Origin: Girardinichthys multiradiatus
Taxonomy: Eukaryota; Chordata; Actinopteri; Cyprinodontiformes; Goodeidae
Assembly (NCBI RefSeq): GCF_021462225.1
Contig: NC_061805.1
Span: forward strand, 26,491,958-26,555,957
Direction: 5' to 3'
Length of the DNA: 64,000 bases
The position numbers and the translations under genes are program-made. Positions 36,906 through 50,130 of the stretch are shown here, piece by piece. The notes beneath the pieces were generated by a model. The model was not told the DNA's origin. It worked only from the letters and a program-made list of their open reading frames with translations, and did not search any database. Position 1 is the stretch's first letter. Each line of letters begins with the position of its first letter.

Positions 36906-38534
36906 AGGCCTTAATGTAACATAGCCATATTACTCTCTACATAAGTACTTAAACTGGTATAAATATATTTATTCCCAGAGTTTAGCATTTGATTGATTTC
37001 TTTTGATTGATTTCTTTTATTTTCACCAGATGTAAATATTGCATTCTGTTGGTATTGCCTTTTAAGTAAGATAGCAAAGAACCTAACCATATAAAGCATA
37101 TAAAGAGAGCAAAGGACAGAGTTCTATCATTCTTGATCATTAATTAATCATTTTTGGGAGTCATGAAGTAAAGATGCAGTTTTGGTTTTTGAAAATCAAA
37201 TGTAGGAAATTTTATTTATAGCCTTTTGCTCGTCACATTCCTTTTCCATACCCTCTTTTGATGTTAAATTATCTAAAAACCTTTGTTCTTAATGGTGGCT
37301 CAAGAGTTTTGCTGCCGTCATCCAGAACACAGGGAAAGGCCAATAAAGAGTTGTATTATTTATATGGGGTTTAAACTATACACGTGACTTTAAGCAAAAT
37401 TCTGCCAGCTAGTTTGAACATGGAGTCCACCTGCATACCATGCTTGTGCTCCCATTCTTTCTGCTCTCCTACCTGCCACTTGTGTTACCCCTCACCTTGG
37501 TCCTGGAAGATTACATTTCTGCTGTGAGAGCATGTGGGATTGCATTGCCAACACCGTTAGCTTCCAGAGTAATGGGTTTGAGCTGCAACGTGAGTGTAAG
37601 GGGAAGGGGGAAAGAAGTAAAGTTGAGTCCCACTTTGCCCAGGAATTGATGGCAAGAAGCAACGGAGGAGAGGTTTAACAAGATGGATTGAATGTTTGCC
37701 TGACTGTTTTACCTGCAGGAATGGACTCACATCCTGCACTGACTCTCAGTTTAATTATTTACTATTTTTAATGTGTTACCTGCGGTATGTAACACATATG
37801 CTCAGCATTTTTCTTTCTATCTAATTTGGAAACTCCAAAAAACTGCTTATGTTGGAAGAAACCAGTTCATCATCTAACCACCTGGCTCCATGCCCGCTCC
37901 CACATCCTGCTTTACATTCGAGGAGGATTTTAGGGGAGGGGCCCTGAGGTGGGTCTCTCATGTTTAATTTATTTTCCTGTTGCCGATATTCCTGCTCGTT
38001 CCTGCAAGACAACCATAGAAAAGCTGGAACAATGGTGACACATCCGGATGGCTTCACCCTCAGAAGTTTTTTGAAGACTAATCAACTGTCCTGCCTTGAA
38101 CATCTGCAGCATCTACACCTGCACTTAGCAGAGATGCACGGACAAAGCGGGGATCACATGGACAGCGGGCTCGGCTGTAAATTCCTCTCTGTATCCTCAC
38201 TCATGGACACTTTTTCCTTGTCCAAACTGCAGTTACATAGCACTGCTTTGTATTGCGTAAATGGATTCAATTTGGGGTCATTTTGTGCTTTTTGCGCTTG
38301 GTATTAAGGATAAAATTGATGGAGATAAACTTAAAACAAATTGGACGTGAAACTGAAGAACACGCGATTCATTTTTACTTTGTTGCTTGTTTTTTGATTT
38401 CAATAAAAGGAAAATACCTGACCTAATAATATTACCAAATTCAATCTCTCACAATCTCCCTTGACTTCTTCCGATTTCATATTTGGAAAGTGTGTATTTT
38501 AATTTGAAAAAAATAAAAAATAGTTTTTTCAAAA
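36906..38534. other. intron and region upstream of the D4-type exon
   Basis: No repeat recognised. It may include the promoter and 5' UTR of the PDE4D4-type transcript, but no boundary can be set. Confidence 0.45.
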
Positions 38535-38930
38535 CCAGCGGGTCAGGGAGGATGGAACCTGGTTGCGGGACAGTGGGAACGGCTCCTGTGGTCGCCGCCG
38601 GCGGAGCAGGCGTGAGTGCAAAGGCGCCCAAACATCTGTGGAGGCAGCAGAACCAGGCGTCGCTCTCTCCGCTCCGCCACGCGCTGGCAGTGCGCAAGAA
38701 CGACCGCGTGAGACAAAGAGGATTTTCGGACACCGAGCGGTACCTCAGCGGGAGGAACATGGACCGGACTTACGCGGTGGACACGGGGCACCGACCCGGG
38801 CTAAAGAAATCCAGGATGTCGTGGCCGTCGTCCTTTCAAGGTCTTCGACGGTAAGGAGCAACAACAACAAAAAAAGAGGAAACAGCTCTTCATCCGCTTG
38901 TTTCTGTTTTATCTCCGGCGGTAAAGATGG
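38535..38930. promoter_or_regulatory. CpG-rich island over the PDE4D4-type first exon
   Basis: CpG dinucleotides are dense across the exon and its start (for example GCCGCCGGCGG near 38596 and CCGCTCCGCCACGCG near 38668). The flanking intron is AT-rich and almost free of CpG. A first coding exon inside such an island suggests an unmethylated alternative promoter driving this isoform. No TATA box is evident close upstream of 38552. The extent is judged by eye. Confidence 0.6.
38552..38850 (+). CDS. pde4d: pde4d alternative first coding exon, PDE4D4-type N-terminus (5' part of CDS)
   Basis: This exon gives the start codon and unique N-terminus of the PDE4D4 long isoform. The ATG at 38552 opens 99 codons plus two bases, ending at a strong donor, ACG/GTAAGG, at 38851 (phase 2, as in the D7-type exon). 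Readable blocks matching human PDE4D4 are APKHLWR near residue 25, [10 protein letters not shown] in the middle, and [20 protein letters not shown] at the end. The last block distinguishes PDE4D from PDE4A and PDE4B. The exon lies about 20 kb downstream of the D7-type exon, the same order as in mammals. It lacks the long polyproline run that precedes the conserved part in mammalian PDE4D4 and is linked to SH3 binding. I chose the Met at 38552 because similarity begins soon after it and the upstream sequence is AT-rich. The exon is CpG-rich, as expected for a promoter-proximal first exon. Confidence 0.93.
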
Positions 38931-41900
38931 GCGTCGTGGACCTAAATTATGGGCTTGTATTTAGTCGCAACTTTTAGAGGGTTAGGTCTGGATTGTTTTT
39001 TACGCAGCGTTAGTTTTATATGACTTTTTTTTAAAACACTGGGCAAAATATTTACAAAGCTTTGATTAGGGCGTGGGGACAAAGGTTAAACTAGTAAATG
39101 TCACATGCAGTGCAGTCGATAGCATAAGGAATAATAAAATAAAATAAAATAAATTGTTTCAGCCTTTTAAAGCGAAAGCCGCTTTAATGGTCATTATAAT
39201 AAAGCTTATTTTCCTTTTGAAGTATTCTAAGCAGTGACGCTTCCAAATGCTTAAAGCCGGCCGTTTTTAAGTCGACGTGTCAGCCTTAGGAGGATTATGT
39301 TTTTCTATTTTTTTTTTAAAGAAAACCTAAATAACAACCATTTGTGCAGATGTATTTTCATTTATTTTCTTTATAGATTCAAAGTCTTCAATAACATAAT
39401 CTTTCTAAAATGCACTGATCACTCACCGATTCCTATTTACGATTTTTTTTAATTTTTTGGCTGATTTAGATTTCTTTCATAATGACTATAACATGCAAAA
39501 GAGAATTAAATGCGCTACCGATTATTTTATACACGTAGTTTTGAATCCAACAGAAAATGGATATGCAAGATCACCCGTTTATGTGTCAAAGCATAGAGAT
39601 TTTTCAACAATTAACCTTTTGATCACCAATCAGAGCCAATCAAGAAGAATTTGGTTCCCTGATTGATGCATCTCCATTGCCTTTTCTTCTACAGTGACAA
39701 ATATTGGTTGGAGTAATTGTCTGAAAAGGTTAGAGGAAAGATTAAAATGTGCCTGAACCCATCACATACTGACACCTCTTTCTGTAGTAATGATGGTGAT
39801 TAAAGGTGTTATGTGATTGATACTACTTAGTTTTAGTATCTCTACGCAGGCAAATGTTACTTATTCCCTTGGCGGCCACTATACGCTATAAAAGGAGGTG
39901 TTATTGCTTGCAACACCCCTCCTGAGAGGGCAAACTGACTATATATGACGACCTGGATTAGAACAGCACACCTATAACACATGCTGGGCCTTCACTTGCA
40001 GTTACAGCTGTTATAGTGAAACTTTCTGCATATCCAGGCATGCACAAAAGACAGCCTGGGAGTGTGGGGAAAATTTTTCTGCTCTAATAACTTACTTGTT
40101 CTGGGAAAGAAGGAGGAGTTGGAGGGGGGGCACACACCAAATGTTATGAAATCTGAGAAAGTCACCTCAAGCTCATTGGCTTAAATGAACACTGCTGATG
40201 GAAGTTTGTGTCAGATGGCTTGCCGTTTGCTCCCATTGCTCTTTCTTCCATAAATGCAGGTTTGGATGAGTGATACTTGCCTGCAGGTCCAGTCAACTTG
40301 GAAGTCAGCAATAAGAAGAGTGTCACTGGCTTTTTCGGCTGTCAGACCGAACATTTGTTGTCACATAGGCAGAACAGTCACAAAGGGAGCAGATGCCCAA
40401 AATAAGGAGTGGAAGCTCAAATTGTTGGGCTGAACTAAAAACACCCATTTGATCTTAAAATTGATTCAGCTATTTTAAAAATAAAGATACCCATGCAGAT
40501 CAGCCTCACCGTGGGTCATTCAAACAGCATTCACGTTTGCTTCAGGAGGTAAATTAGGGTACAATTAGATTGCCCAAACAAATCACATTTCACAAAGGAT
40601 GCTAATTGCATAATAGGCACATAGCTTTCCAGCATCTGTACTAACACCAGGCTCAATTCAAACCTTGGGGCCAGTGTACCACATCTGTTTATTTGCCATC
40701 AAAACATGCATTTGATTAGTTGATTAGTTCTGTGCATCAATCAGGTGTTTATCTATCATTAGTTCTGAAATCATGACTTTTGTTTCAGCTCTACAGACTA
40801 AACTTTATGTAGTTTTGACTTTTAAAAAACCTTGTTTTCAGGTTAAGGAACCATTATTTTGAATCACGTTGCTTTCCTCACAACAACAATCAAGCTGTCT
40901 GTCTAAATACACAAATTACGCAAGACAATCAAAACAGTAAAAGGATTACATTAAACCAAGACAGCTGCAGAAAAAAAGTATTTTCAATTTCATGTTTAAT
41001 TGATGGGGTCATTCAAGTTATAATCTCATTGGTCACCTTTCTAGTACGTGCTAGATATGCCTTTTCCTTCAGAGCTGCCCGAATGAAGCTTCATTTTACC
41101 AGAAAAAATGTTTGAGAGCCAGTTCTCATTTACAAACATGACCTGGCCAAAATAACTTTAAAAAGTGCAAAAACATTCAAATACACAGAAACATAAGCCA
41201 CATGTAACGAGCGTATAAATTATGAGAAGACAATTAAACAGCAGGGGTAAGAAGAAAAATATTTCAGCTAGCAGTAACAGGACAGAGGTGAGAGAGAATG
41301 TGCGGGTATATGTTTGTGCATTTGCGTGCATGTGCGTTTGGCATAAGCGGAGTCTATGGGATGTTGGGGAATGTGAATGTATGTAGAATACACCTATTGT
41401 ATGAATTCTGACCCTACTATCTAAATGATGTTGCTAAAGAGACTCACTGGACTAGGAAAAGCTTTTCCAATCTGTTATTGTCCAGTTTTGGTGCCTGTGT
41501 AAATTGTAGTCTCAGTTTTCTGTTCTTAGCTGACAGGAGTGTCAGGCTGTAGCCAAAATGCTTCAAAGTTTTACATTTTGGATGTTTAGAGATGGTGTTT
41601 TGCATACCGTGGTTGTAACGATTGGTTTTTGTGAGCTACCGTTGCCTTTCAACCAGTCTGCCCATTCTGATCCAAGATCAACAGGGCATTGTTTGTCCAC
41701 ATAACTAATGCTCACTAGGTGTTTACTTTTTTAGACATTTTTCTGTTAACTCTGGACGCTGTGGTTGAAAATCACAATTGATCAGCAGTTTTTGAATGAC
41801 TCAGATGAGCCCGTCTGGCACCAACAATCATGGCATGTTAAAAGTCCCTTAAATGCCATTTCTTCCCCATTCTGATGCCCTGTTTGAATGCCGTCTTCAC

Positions 41901-43319
41901 CACGTCTACATGAATAAAATTACTGTCATATGATTGGATAATTTTGTATTTCTCTTAACAAGAAATTGAACAAGTTTACCCCATGTTTACCCTGGCTAGT
42001 GAGTGTAAATATTAAAATAAAACCAAAAATATGTTTAAATTTTACCTTAACCATTGAGGTAGCCCTTGTGCCATAAAAAAAACAAACAAAAAAAAACAAA
42101 TCAAAACATCTGTGTGTTGTCACTGCCGATATACAGTGGCTCTGGCTTCTATAGGAAAAGAAAGGAAGCTCATTTCCTCTTCCTTTAAAGGCTTGAAATC
42201 CTTTTAGCTTTCAGGTACCCCTAAGCCTACACTCTGCTGGTGTCTAATGCATGTGTTGTTTACATTGAAACCCAGCTTCTGACTGATTGCTCCAATTAAA
42301 AAGACAGCAGAGAGTTGCATATCTTCAAATGCAAAACTCTGCAACAGAGTTGTAGCTTTAAGTCATCTTAACAAGACATATATGGTGATTTTAACAGACA
42401 GATACAAATGACTTTTGAGGCTTCACCCTGGTAGAGAGCTAATAAGAAGTGCCAGCTACTTGCTTAACACATGCTGTTGATATTTGTCTAACCTATAGGG
42501 AGAGACAGTTGATTTTTGCCTGGAAGGTAATGGTGTTGTTGCCGATGAAGTAGCTGGTTTGGTGCAAAGTTCGGCAGCCCTGAGGTCAAAGGACGAACAT
42601 GTCACAGTCAAGACTGGGCCAGAGTTGTGCTCCAGGCTTCCTCTGAGACCGCAGTTAAAAATCTGGCATCTTTCCCATCCCTCTTCAGCTTCTTGCCTGC
42701 TCCTGCCATGGGGAAGCTGCAGGGGGGGTTCATTATCTTTGGATATGTCAGTGGAGAGGAAGATTATGGTTTCTTTCATTTTTGTCCAGTCACAACTCAA
42801 GATGGGGTAATTTAGTCAGTGGGAGGGAAAATATCAAAACATAAATGATGCAAGCATCTAAAGAGAGATGAGGTGATGGATAAAGGCTTCTGAATTTGGA
42901 TAGTTTTGGCCCTTAACATATTGGAAGCCGTACTGCTGCCCTCTGAGTCTGCACTGCGTTTAACAGCCTCTGAATTTTCTTTTTTTCTACTTCAGCCAGT
43001 CCTCCTACACTGAATGGCATTTGCAGAGCGAAGCTTTTAACCAGTACGAAGAATAACCCCTGGCTATGTCATTAGATCCCTAGGGTGTTCATGAGCGAGG
43101 CAGTAACTGCTTTTGGGTACGTAGCTATAAATATCTGTAGTCACTGCCTTAATCACAGAAGTAGTGCACAGACTGCTGCAGCACAGTACTGATATGTATG
43201 GCGACACTTCTAGGAGTGAAGCAAGTACAAAGGGTCTAATGAACATATCGCAGTCACTAACTTTCCATTGGTTGAGATCATTGTCAAACATATAGCTTGG
43301 GTAATGGGCTGAGGAGTTA
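38931..43319. other. intron after the D4-type exon, nothing recognised
   Basis: A short (AAAAT)n run at about 39130-39152; no other repeat or exon was seen. Confidence 0.5.
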
Positions 43320-43890
43320 TTATTTTCTCACTTTGTGAGGTTTTCTGCCATAGACCTAAAGGGTTTAAGTCAAGCAGGCAAATTATGGTGGTTTTTTTGG
43401 CTACTTGTAAGATTTTTCCAGGAATGACGTTTCAGTGCTGCACCCTTTCCATGTTTATACAATGAGCAGTGCTCAGGTACATGTTCAATGTTTGCGATGT
43501 TGTTTTACAACCAAACATTGCTTTAAACCTCTTCACAACTTTATCCCTGACTTGTTTGGTGTGGTCTTCCTGATGCTGTTTGTTTACTAATGCTCTCAAA
43601 CAAACCACTGAGGCTTTCACGGAACAGCGGGATTTATACTGAGAATATTAAGCATATTTTGACTCTATTTACTTGTTAGGTGACTTCTGATGGCAGATGG
43701 TTGCATTGGATTGTATTAAGAAGTATCAAAGTATCTGAGGCCAAATACAATTTAAAATCATGTATTGGTTTTCTCCTACTTTACAGTTACATTTTACAAA
43801 TGTTGCTGGTCGGTCACTTAAAACCCCAAAGCAAATACATTTAAGGATTGTTATTGTTATACTTTTAAAGTAGAATTTAATGCACATCTA
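43320..43890 (-). mobile_element. Tc1-like transposon remnant, antisense
   Basis: The + strand carries the antisense N-terminal transposase signature AAACCTCTTCACAACTTTATCCCTGAC (43526 on; quoted in part), then CTTCCTGATGCTGTTTGTTTACTAATGCTCTC and the leader ACTGAGGCTTTCACGGAACAG. A decayed terminal repeat follows to about 43890. Coding capacity is nil. Confidence 0.75.
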
Positions 43891-46800
43891 TCACAGTAGA
43901 AGTACATCTACAGCTTCTTGAAATCCCATTAACCATGTTGTGTCAGACCAGCGATGTAGTGCTGATAGTTTTATCCTTGTCAGAATTGCACAGTTAATTT
44001 ATTAAATGATGAGAAAACACTACAGCAAGCATAGAAGATACAAGATGACAGAATAAACATTTGTTTTTTGCAGAAATTGTGGAATACAGCAAAAATACAG
44101 TTTTATTTAAAGTATAAATGTGGGTAAAATCAGTAGAAAAAAGAAACAACATCTTAGGCTGATATAATTTGAAGCATCCAACAACGGTTAATCAATTTCT
44201 ACAGCTGATCTTTCACTAAGTACATTTTAAAGCCTCAGTTATCAAATATTTCAGTATTTGAGTACTTCAGGTGGTTGAATAATCCTTTGATTGTTTGAGT
44301 AGTACTGTGGAACGCTAGGCGTTGCCAACCTTTTTTCTTCAACTCCTCTGCTGAAATCTACTATAAGAGCTGCTTACTGCCTTGTCTCCGTGAGAGCTGT
44401 GCGTAGTGTACGCATATCCTTTTGTCAGTCGCCTTGGTCGGGCATGGCTTTGTCCAAAGATAATTTGTCTGGATGTCTTTAGCAGCAAGTTTTGTTTATT
44501 GTCAAGAGTTAGTGTTGTCCCTGACAAGTATGTAGAGAACAAAAAAAAAAAAACACAACTGTCTGAGAGTAGCAGCGCATCAGTTGATAATTTAAAACTC
44601 CTCTTTTAAAAATATTTCTTTGAAACCAAGTCAATTTGATGGTAGATGAACTCCTTATAGACATATATTCTACGATGGAAGTGTGGAAGACCAACTTGTG
44701 AGTTCTTTATGAGAATGTGTCAGCATTCCTAGCAGTCATCATTTCCCCTTGGATATTGTGAAAAATTGGGCTCATACAAATGCTGAGAACCACTGAAATG
44801 TTAAATCTGTGGGGAACATTGTTACAGGTCCTTTTGTGAAATTTCTCCAACTGACTGTACTTTAGTTTTTGCATGATGATTCAGGACTCTGCGCCTGCTT
44901 GTTGCTGTAGCAGTAAAGATTGATAATGCCCATAGGTTTTAAAAATCAGAAATGCACCAGACTGCATTTTTGTTCAATTGATGCTATTGTGCTTGGCTGT
45001 GGAAGTCCTTTTCATTTCTGTTTATTACTGTCCCATATTTATGGTGTTCCAGGCCTTTTTTTTCCCGATTTTCTTCTTGTAAGCTACGTCTTCTATCAGC
45101 TTTCTAAATGTAAATGGAAGCATGTTGTGCAAGCAACACAACTTTTCCCAAGAAACGGTGAATGCCAGAACAGCACATCATCATGTGAATGAAATTATCA
45201 AGACAAACCTTTAGCTTTAAGGGTTTTTGTAATTAAGTAATTCTAGGAAATGTTTCAGACCTGATAACTTTCCTGAGCATGTATAATATAATGTTTCTTT
45301 TGATCTGCGACTGAAGTTTCCCTGACTGATACTAAATTATTGAAAGCAATTAATTCAGTTTGGGAATTTACTGATTGTATCCAGTTTAATTACCATGCAT
45401 TGTGCATTTAGAATGGGCTGACTAGTGTACATCTAACACACATTTTCTCACTGAAAATTCACTGAAACTATTTAAACAGAGTGTTGACTGATGTTTGTAT
45501 TCTTGTTCTTTAATTTTACTGAAAAATCTGTTTGAGCAGCATGTAGTCTCTGAGATAAATGAGAGATTTGTGGATCATTGAGTAATAGTCCCTTCAGGCT
45601 TGGGTCATTTTATAGTGAAGTCTTACCAAGCTGTCAAGGACAGTGCAGAACGTGAAAGAGGCTCACATAAAAGACTCAACAATTACTGTGCACATGTGAC
45701 CCAAATGTTAAAATCATATACACAAAACATGGTAAGTACATATGCTTGATATTTTCAAACCATCTTTCTTGCAAAATGACACTGCTGAATTTCTGGTTTG
45801 TCTTCACCTTCATGTTTTTTTTTTTCCTCACAAACTACAAATTGAGGTCTGTGCTACAGCTTGATATTGATTTTAAAACAGCCATTGGAGAGCTTCATCT
45901 CTTTTTCTTCAGCTAACTTGACTCAGTCTTTGATGCCTGTGGAAAAATTGCTTCATTTTAACAGTTATTAATAATCTGTCCTATCAGGGAGAGCTTTTTC
46001 TTTTACTGAAATAACATTGAGTTATTGGTGGGCTTGCTAAATGTTTTTCATGGTTAGTTGTGTTTAAGACAGTTTTTTCAAAGGCATCGCTGCCAGCTTG
46101 TGTGACACATGCCTGATGTAGAAATAGCACATGACATCCATGTATTCTTCTTGTTTAGATATGTCAAGACTTTTTGCAGCTTATAAACTGTATTCCATTT
46201 ATTTCCTTAACATATAAGGGAAGATTTCTTGAAAATGTATCCAACCCTAGCTCCAGGTTGACATCTGAGGTATTACAAATCTAGCGGTCGTTCATATTTT
46301 CCTTGTTACTTAGAGGCTTTTTATGATCTCTTAAACCTGCATATATCAGATAAATAAACTGTGGGTTGATGTACTAAAAACTGACTCTACAGCTCAAGTT
46401 TGAACTCTAAAGCTTTTCTTTGATGGGCAAGTTGCTTCTGATACATATTTGTGAAGAAGTAATTGACAAAAACCTTTCTAACAATTTCAGTGTTAGAACA
46501 AAGCTGTATTAATTGGTTTCTTTTCAGTCATCGAAAGAGGTAATGCACAAAATGTCTTATTTAATAAACAATCACTATGTTCATGCAAATTTGCATAAAT
46601 GGCAAAAAAAACAAAGCATTTTGCATGGCTGGAAAAGCGGGATTGCTCACTGAGGAACTGTCGTCTTTTACCAAACCAAATAAACCTAAAATCAGGGGCA
46701 ACAACTGGGAAAATTAATGTTTAATGCACCCATTCACCGTTTACAGCACTGCTGATGGATCAGGTGAATTCTGCCTAGGGAACAAATCCATTAAATGTCA

Positions 46801-49517
46801 ACACCACACAATGTCCAGCACCTAACACAAGCTACTGTGTGTAACCGGTTCTGGGAAAACATTGTCTGTTAGTGGAGATGAACAGTGCTGAAATGGTGAA
46901 ATCTCACCCCTCCAACAGTGTATGTGAAGCAGAGAGGACATTTTTACCAGCAGGAACAGGCATTTGCTTTTCAAAGCTATTGCATGGCGCTCTCCTCCTC
47001 ACTGGTCATCTGTTGAGCTAATAAAATGCATAAAAAACATTTTTGAAGGGCAGCCTTTCTTGTAAGCGGCTGTGAGTCAAAGGCTTTGCAGACTACCCGC
47101 TTGATGCTGGGTAATTCCCTTAGCTCTTGGCTGGCTGTGATGCTCTGATCATATTACACTCAACATGGTGTTAAAGACTAGTCTGTTGTGGGGTCTGCTA
47201 ATTGCTTTGAGACAGACAAGACCTATTGAGTATTTTTGAGGATATTTGTAGAAGATGCACCATTTATAAAATTGTGGCTGGTCTAGTTTTTGTAAGGCCT
47301 GAACATTCTGACAATAGTTTTAGCTGAGTTAGATTTGTCTTTTAAATTAAAAGTGGTGCTTTAAGTTCTGTTTTTCAAATTTCAATTTTTGTCTCAGCAT
47401 CCTTCACTACTTAGTGGGTTCACTCGAACCCACCCCATGTGCCCCAGCCTGAATTGAAAATAGATGTCGCTTCATGTCAACATGATCTTTTCCATCAGAA
47501 GATTTACGGCCACGGAGAAGCTCTAATCAACACAATCTGATCGGGTTTTTAAGTGTTATAACAGTGTTGCATCTATCTCACTCACTGTGATGTCATGCAA
47601 TAAAGCCCCGCACCCCACATGCAAACAGCATTTCAAAGTAAATCTAGCTGTAAACAATTTATGTATGCTTATTAAAATAGCATATAGTGGAAACAGCAAA
47701 AATTGACAAGAAAAACTTGTCTTAACCTGCTGAGATACCACGGTTTATGAGGTGAAAATATAATTCTTTCTATCTGAAGGGATTTCTTTGGGAGTTGGGT
47801 GGGATACAGATTGTTTAGTAGTATTTTGTTGTTAATGTCTAAAGGATGTCTTCGGTAATCAGAAAACTATGACATCATTTAGGTTTCAACTGGTCGTTCA
47901 CCAGTGAAGGCCATTTAAGCTAAAAAATTTATTTTTATAAACAGTTTATTTGTTTTAATATGGTGCATCTCTAGAGGTTTCTACTGTGCTCTCTATATGT
48001 TTCAGTGCCATGGTATTATTTTTAAGTAGAAAAAACTAGAAGCAATTTAGTCCCTCACATCCATTGATGGGACATTTAAAGCATATAATCTAACCCGGTG
48101 TTTGCAATAGTTTTAGTGAGCTTGCCATACATATTAACTAAAGGGTAGAGACGTGGTTATAAATAGCCTGACAGCAAGTTACAATGTTTTCGTACAATAG
48201 GAGGATTTGATATATTAAAGTGTAATGAAGGGGGGAAAATGTGGTCATCCGTGTCCATGAACAGCTTCATACTGTATGCATCGTGAGTCAGCTGCAAAAT
48301 ACTTCCCTCAGCTTTGAAATCTTTCTTCAGCTTTTGATTCTTCCTCCCCCCAAACAACAAATTCTCTCTATCTGTTTTTTATTCACTTTGCTCCCCCTGA
48401 TGCACTTTCTCTATTTCTTGATTTACTGACTCATACTTGCAAATAGGTCTGGTTGATGCACATCACCCCATACCAAGATAGAGTTATTCCCAATTTACAT
48501 ATCCTCTTTCTAACTATTTCTATTTCATTTCTCCTGATTGATAGATTCCTCATCCTTTTCCCATGCATTGCTGGTGAATGATTTCCTGCTGAGGGCCTCA
48601 TGTCACCTGTCATATCTGTCTGTTCTCATCTTAAACGCTGCCATATGTGCTCATGTCAACCGGCCCTCTCCGGTCATGAAACATTGAAACAGCCCAGCAG
48701 TGACTGTCACCCCCTGAACGTCTGCTTCCGCTAGGTTTTGCTTATACATTACCAAAGCTGAATAAATTGGCCTCATTTCTCAATTGCTTTTGCATTTTAC
48801 CAAACCTTGTTTTATTATTGTGTTATTTCTAAATTTTTTTTTTTCTAAGCCAAATCCATTTTGCAATTACAGACCCAGTTATTACTCATATTTTCTTGAT
48901 TAGATGTTTTCAGTAAGGGTGGACTGAATTTGAAGGATGTGAGAAACAGATGGTGAACATGGTCCCTCAGAAACTGGGATAGAGTTCTCTGCTTTGCTGG
49001 ATTAACCCCCTCTTGAAACCATTGATAGAAAATTTGTTATGCTCTCGCTGACCTCTTCTGTAAATATCTGGGTTATTATTTCTAACAACATTCAATAGAT
49101 GGCTCGGTGATGGTAGACTGCAGACAATGATGCAAAGATGTACTTGAACTGATTCTGGCTGAAGATTATTGAAAAATGTGAACAAAGACTTATAGATGCA
49201 ATTAAGAAAAACACAGTAGAAGACTAAAGAAGTGCTTTAGTTTGAGATACATCAATTTGGCTTATTTCTGATTTTTAAAAAGCTTTAACCTGCCAATACT
49301 AACTGTGGCTGACTCAAATCTTTCATTGAGGATTATATATAATATAAGGAGATATAAAAACAGCATTAAAAAAAATCTAACCGTCTTGCCATTTGCAGCA
49401 AATAATTATTTGGATTAAGGGGAACTGTTCTGTGACAGCAGTTGCAGTAAATCAAGGTTTTATTATTATTTTAAAACAAAATGATTATAGGGCTTTTTTT
49501 TAAACGCTTTGTGGTGT
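43891..49517. other. long repeat-poor intron
   Basis: The longest stretch in the window without recognisable mobile DNA. Candidate conserved non-coding parts lie near 46700-47000 and 48150-48720. No exon was identified. Confidence 0.45.
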
Positions 49518-50130
49518 TGTTACGGTCTGAGGCCATTCGGTGTGCATAAGATTGTGTGGTTGCAGGTTGATGATTTGCTGGCCCACCTGTGCAGTTACTG
49601 TTTTGGGATTGGCTGGCTTCTCCAAACTCCTCCCGATGGGCATCCCTCTAAAACCTGACTGGACTGTTTGTCTCCTGCTCCTCCAATCACAAAAGAGACC
49701 CATCTATTTAATATAAACTGAGCTCGCCTGTCAATGAGGGCGGCTGTGATTTAACCTGAGCAACTCGTCTCTTTGTGGGGTTTCATATGAAATGTTTGAC
49801 CTTGGTTTGTTAGTTGAAACGTTTGTTAATTCACACCAGTTTTTACTGTCTAGGTTGTAAGTGTTTGGTTAACTACCAAACATTTCTAAACTTCTGAAGG
49901 AAGGCAGACTCAGACGTTTCACTTGGGGAAATTGTTTGTTTAGTTTGATCAGAGACTGCAAGTGTTTTATTTGAGCTCCTTTGGTAATCAAACTTTTCTA
50001 GATGTAGTTTTTGTAAACTCTATGGTAAACTTGGTTTTGTTGGATACCTTATTTGTTTTCATCTGACTGTTGGTTGTATTTAAAAGAAGTTATTTTTGTA
50101 AACTGCTACTGAGGTAGGTGAGCAGGTGGT
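49518..50130 (+). mobile_element. LTR-like block, possibly Gmr1-type, truncated at its 3' side
   Basis: It begins TGTTACGGTCTGAGGCC, similar to the first 17 bases of the LTR of the Gmr1-like element at 57937-63826 (TGTTACGGCTGGTGGCC on the minus strand). A TATA-like ATTTAATATAAACTGAGCTC lies at about 49707. The block then has T-rich sequence up to GGTAGGTGAGCAGG. No matching TAACA end or internal gag was seen. It could be a solo or truncated LTR. Confidence 0.5.

Noticed and set aside
38483..38551. Upstream extension of the D4 reading frame
   Set aside because: It has no ATG, is AT-rich and lacks similarity; the Met at 38552 is preferred.
18387..38850. Assignment of the exons to PDE4A, PDE4B or PDE4C
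   Set aside because: [18 protein letters not shown] and MEPFLVRRLSCR are the PDE4D forms; the paralogues differ clearly at these sites.
38563..38964. 133-codon + frame over the D4-type exon
   Set aside because: Out-of-frame shadow caused by high GC; the homologous frame is that from 38552.
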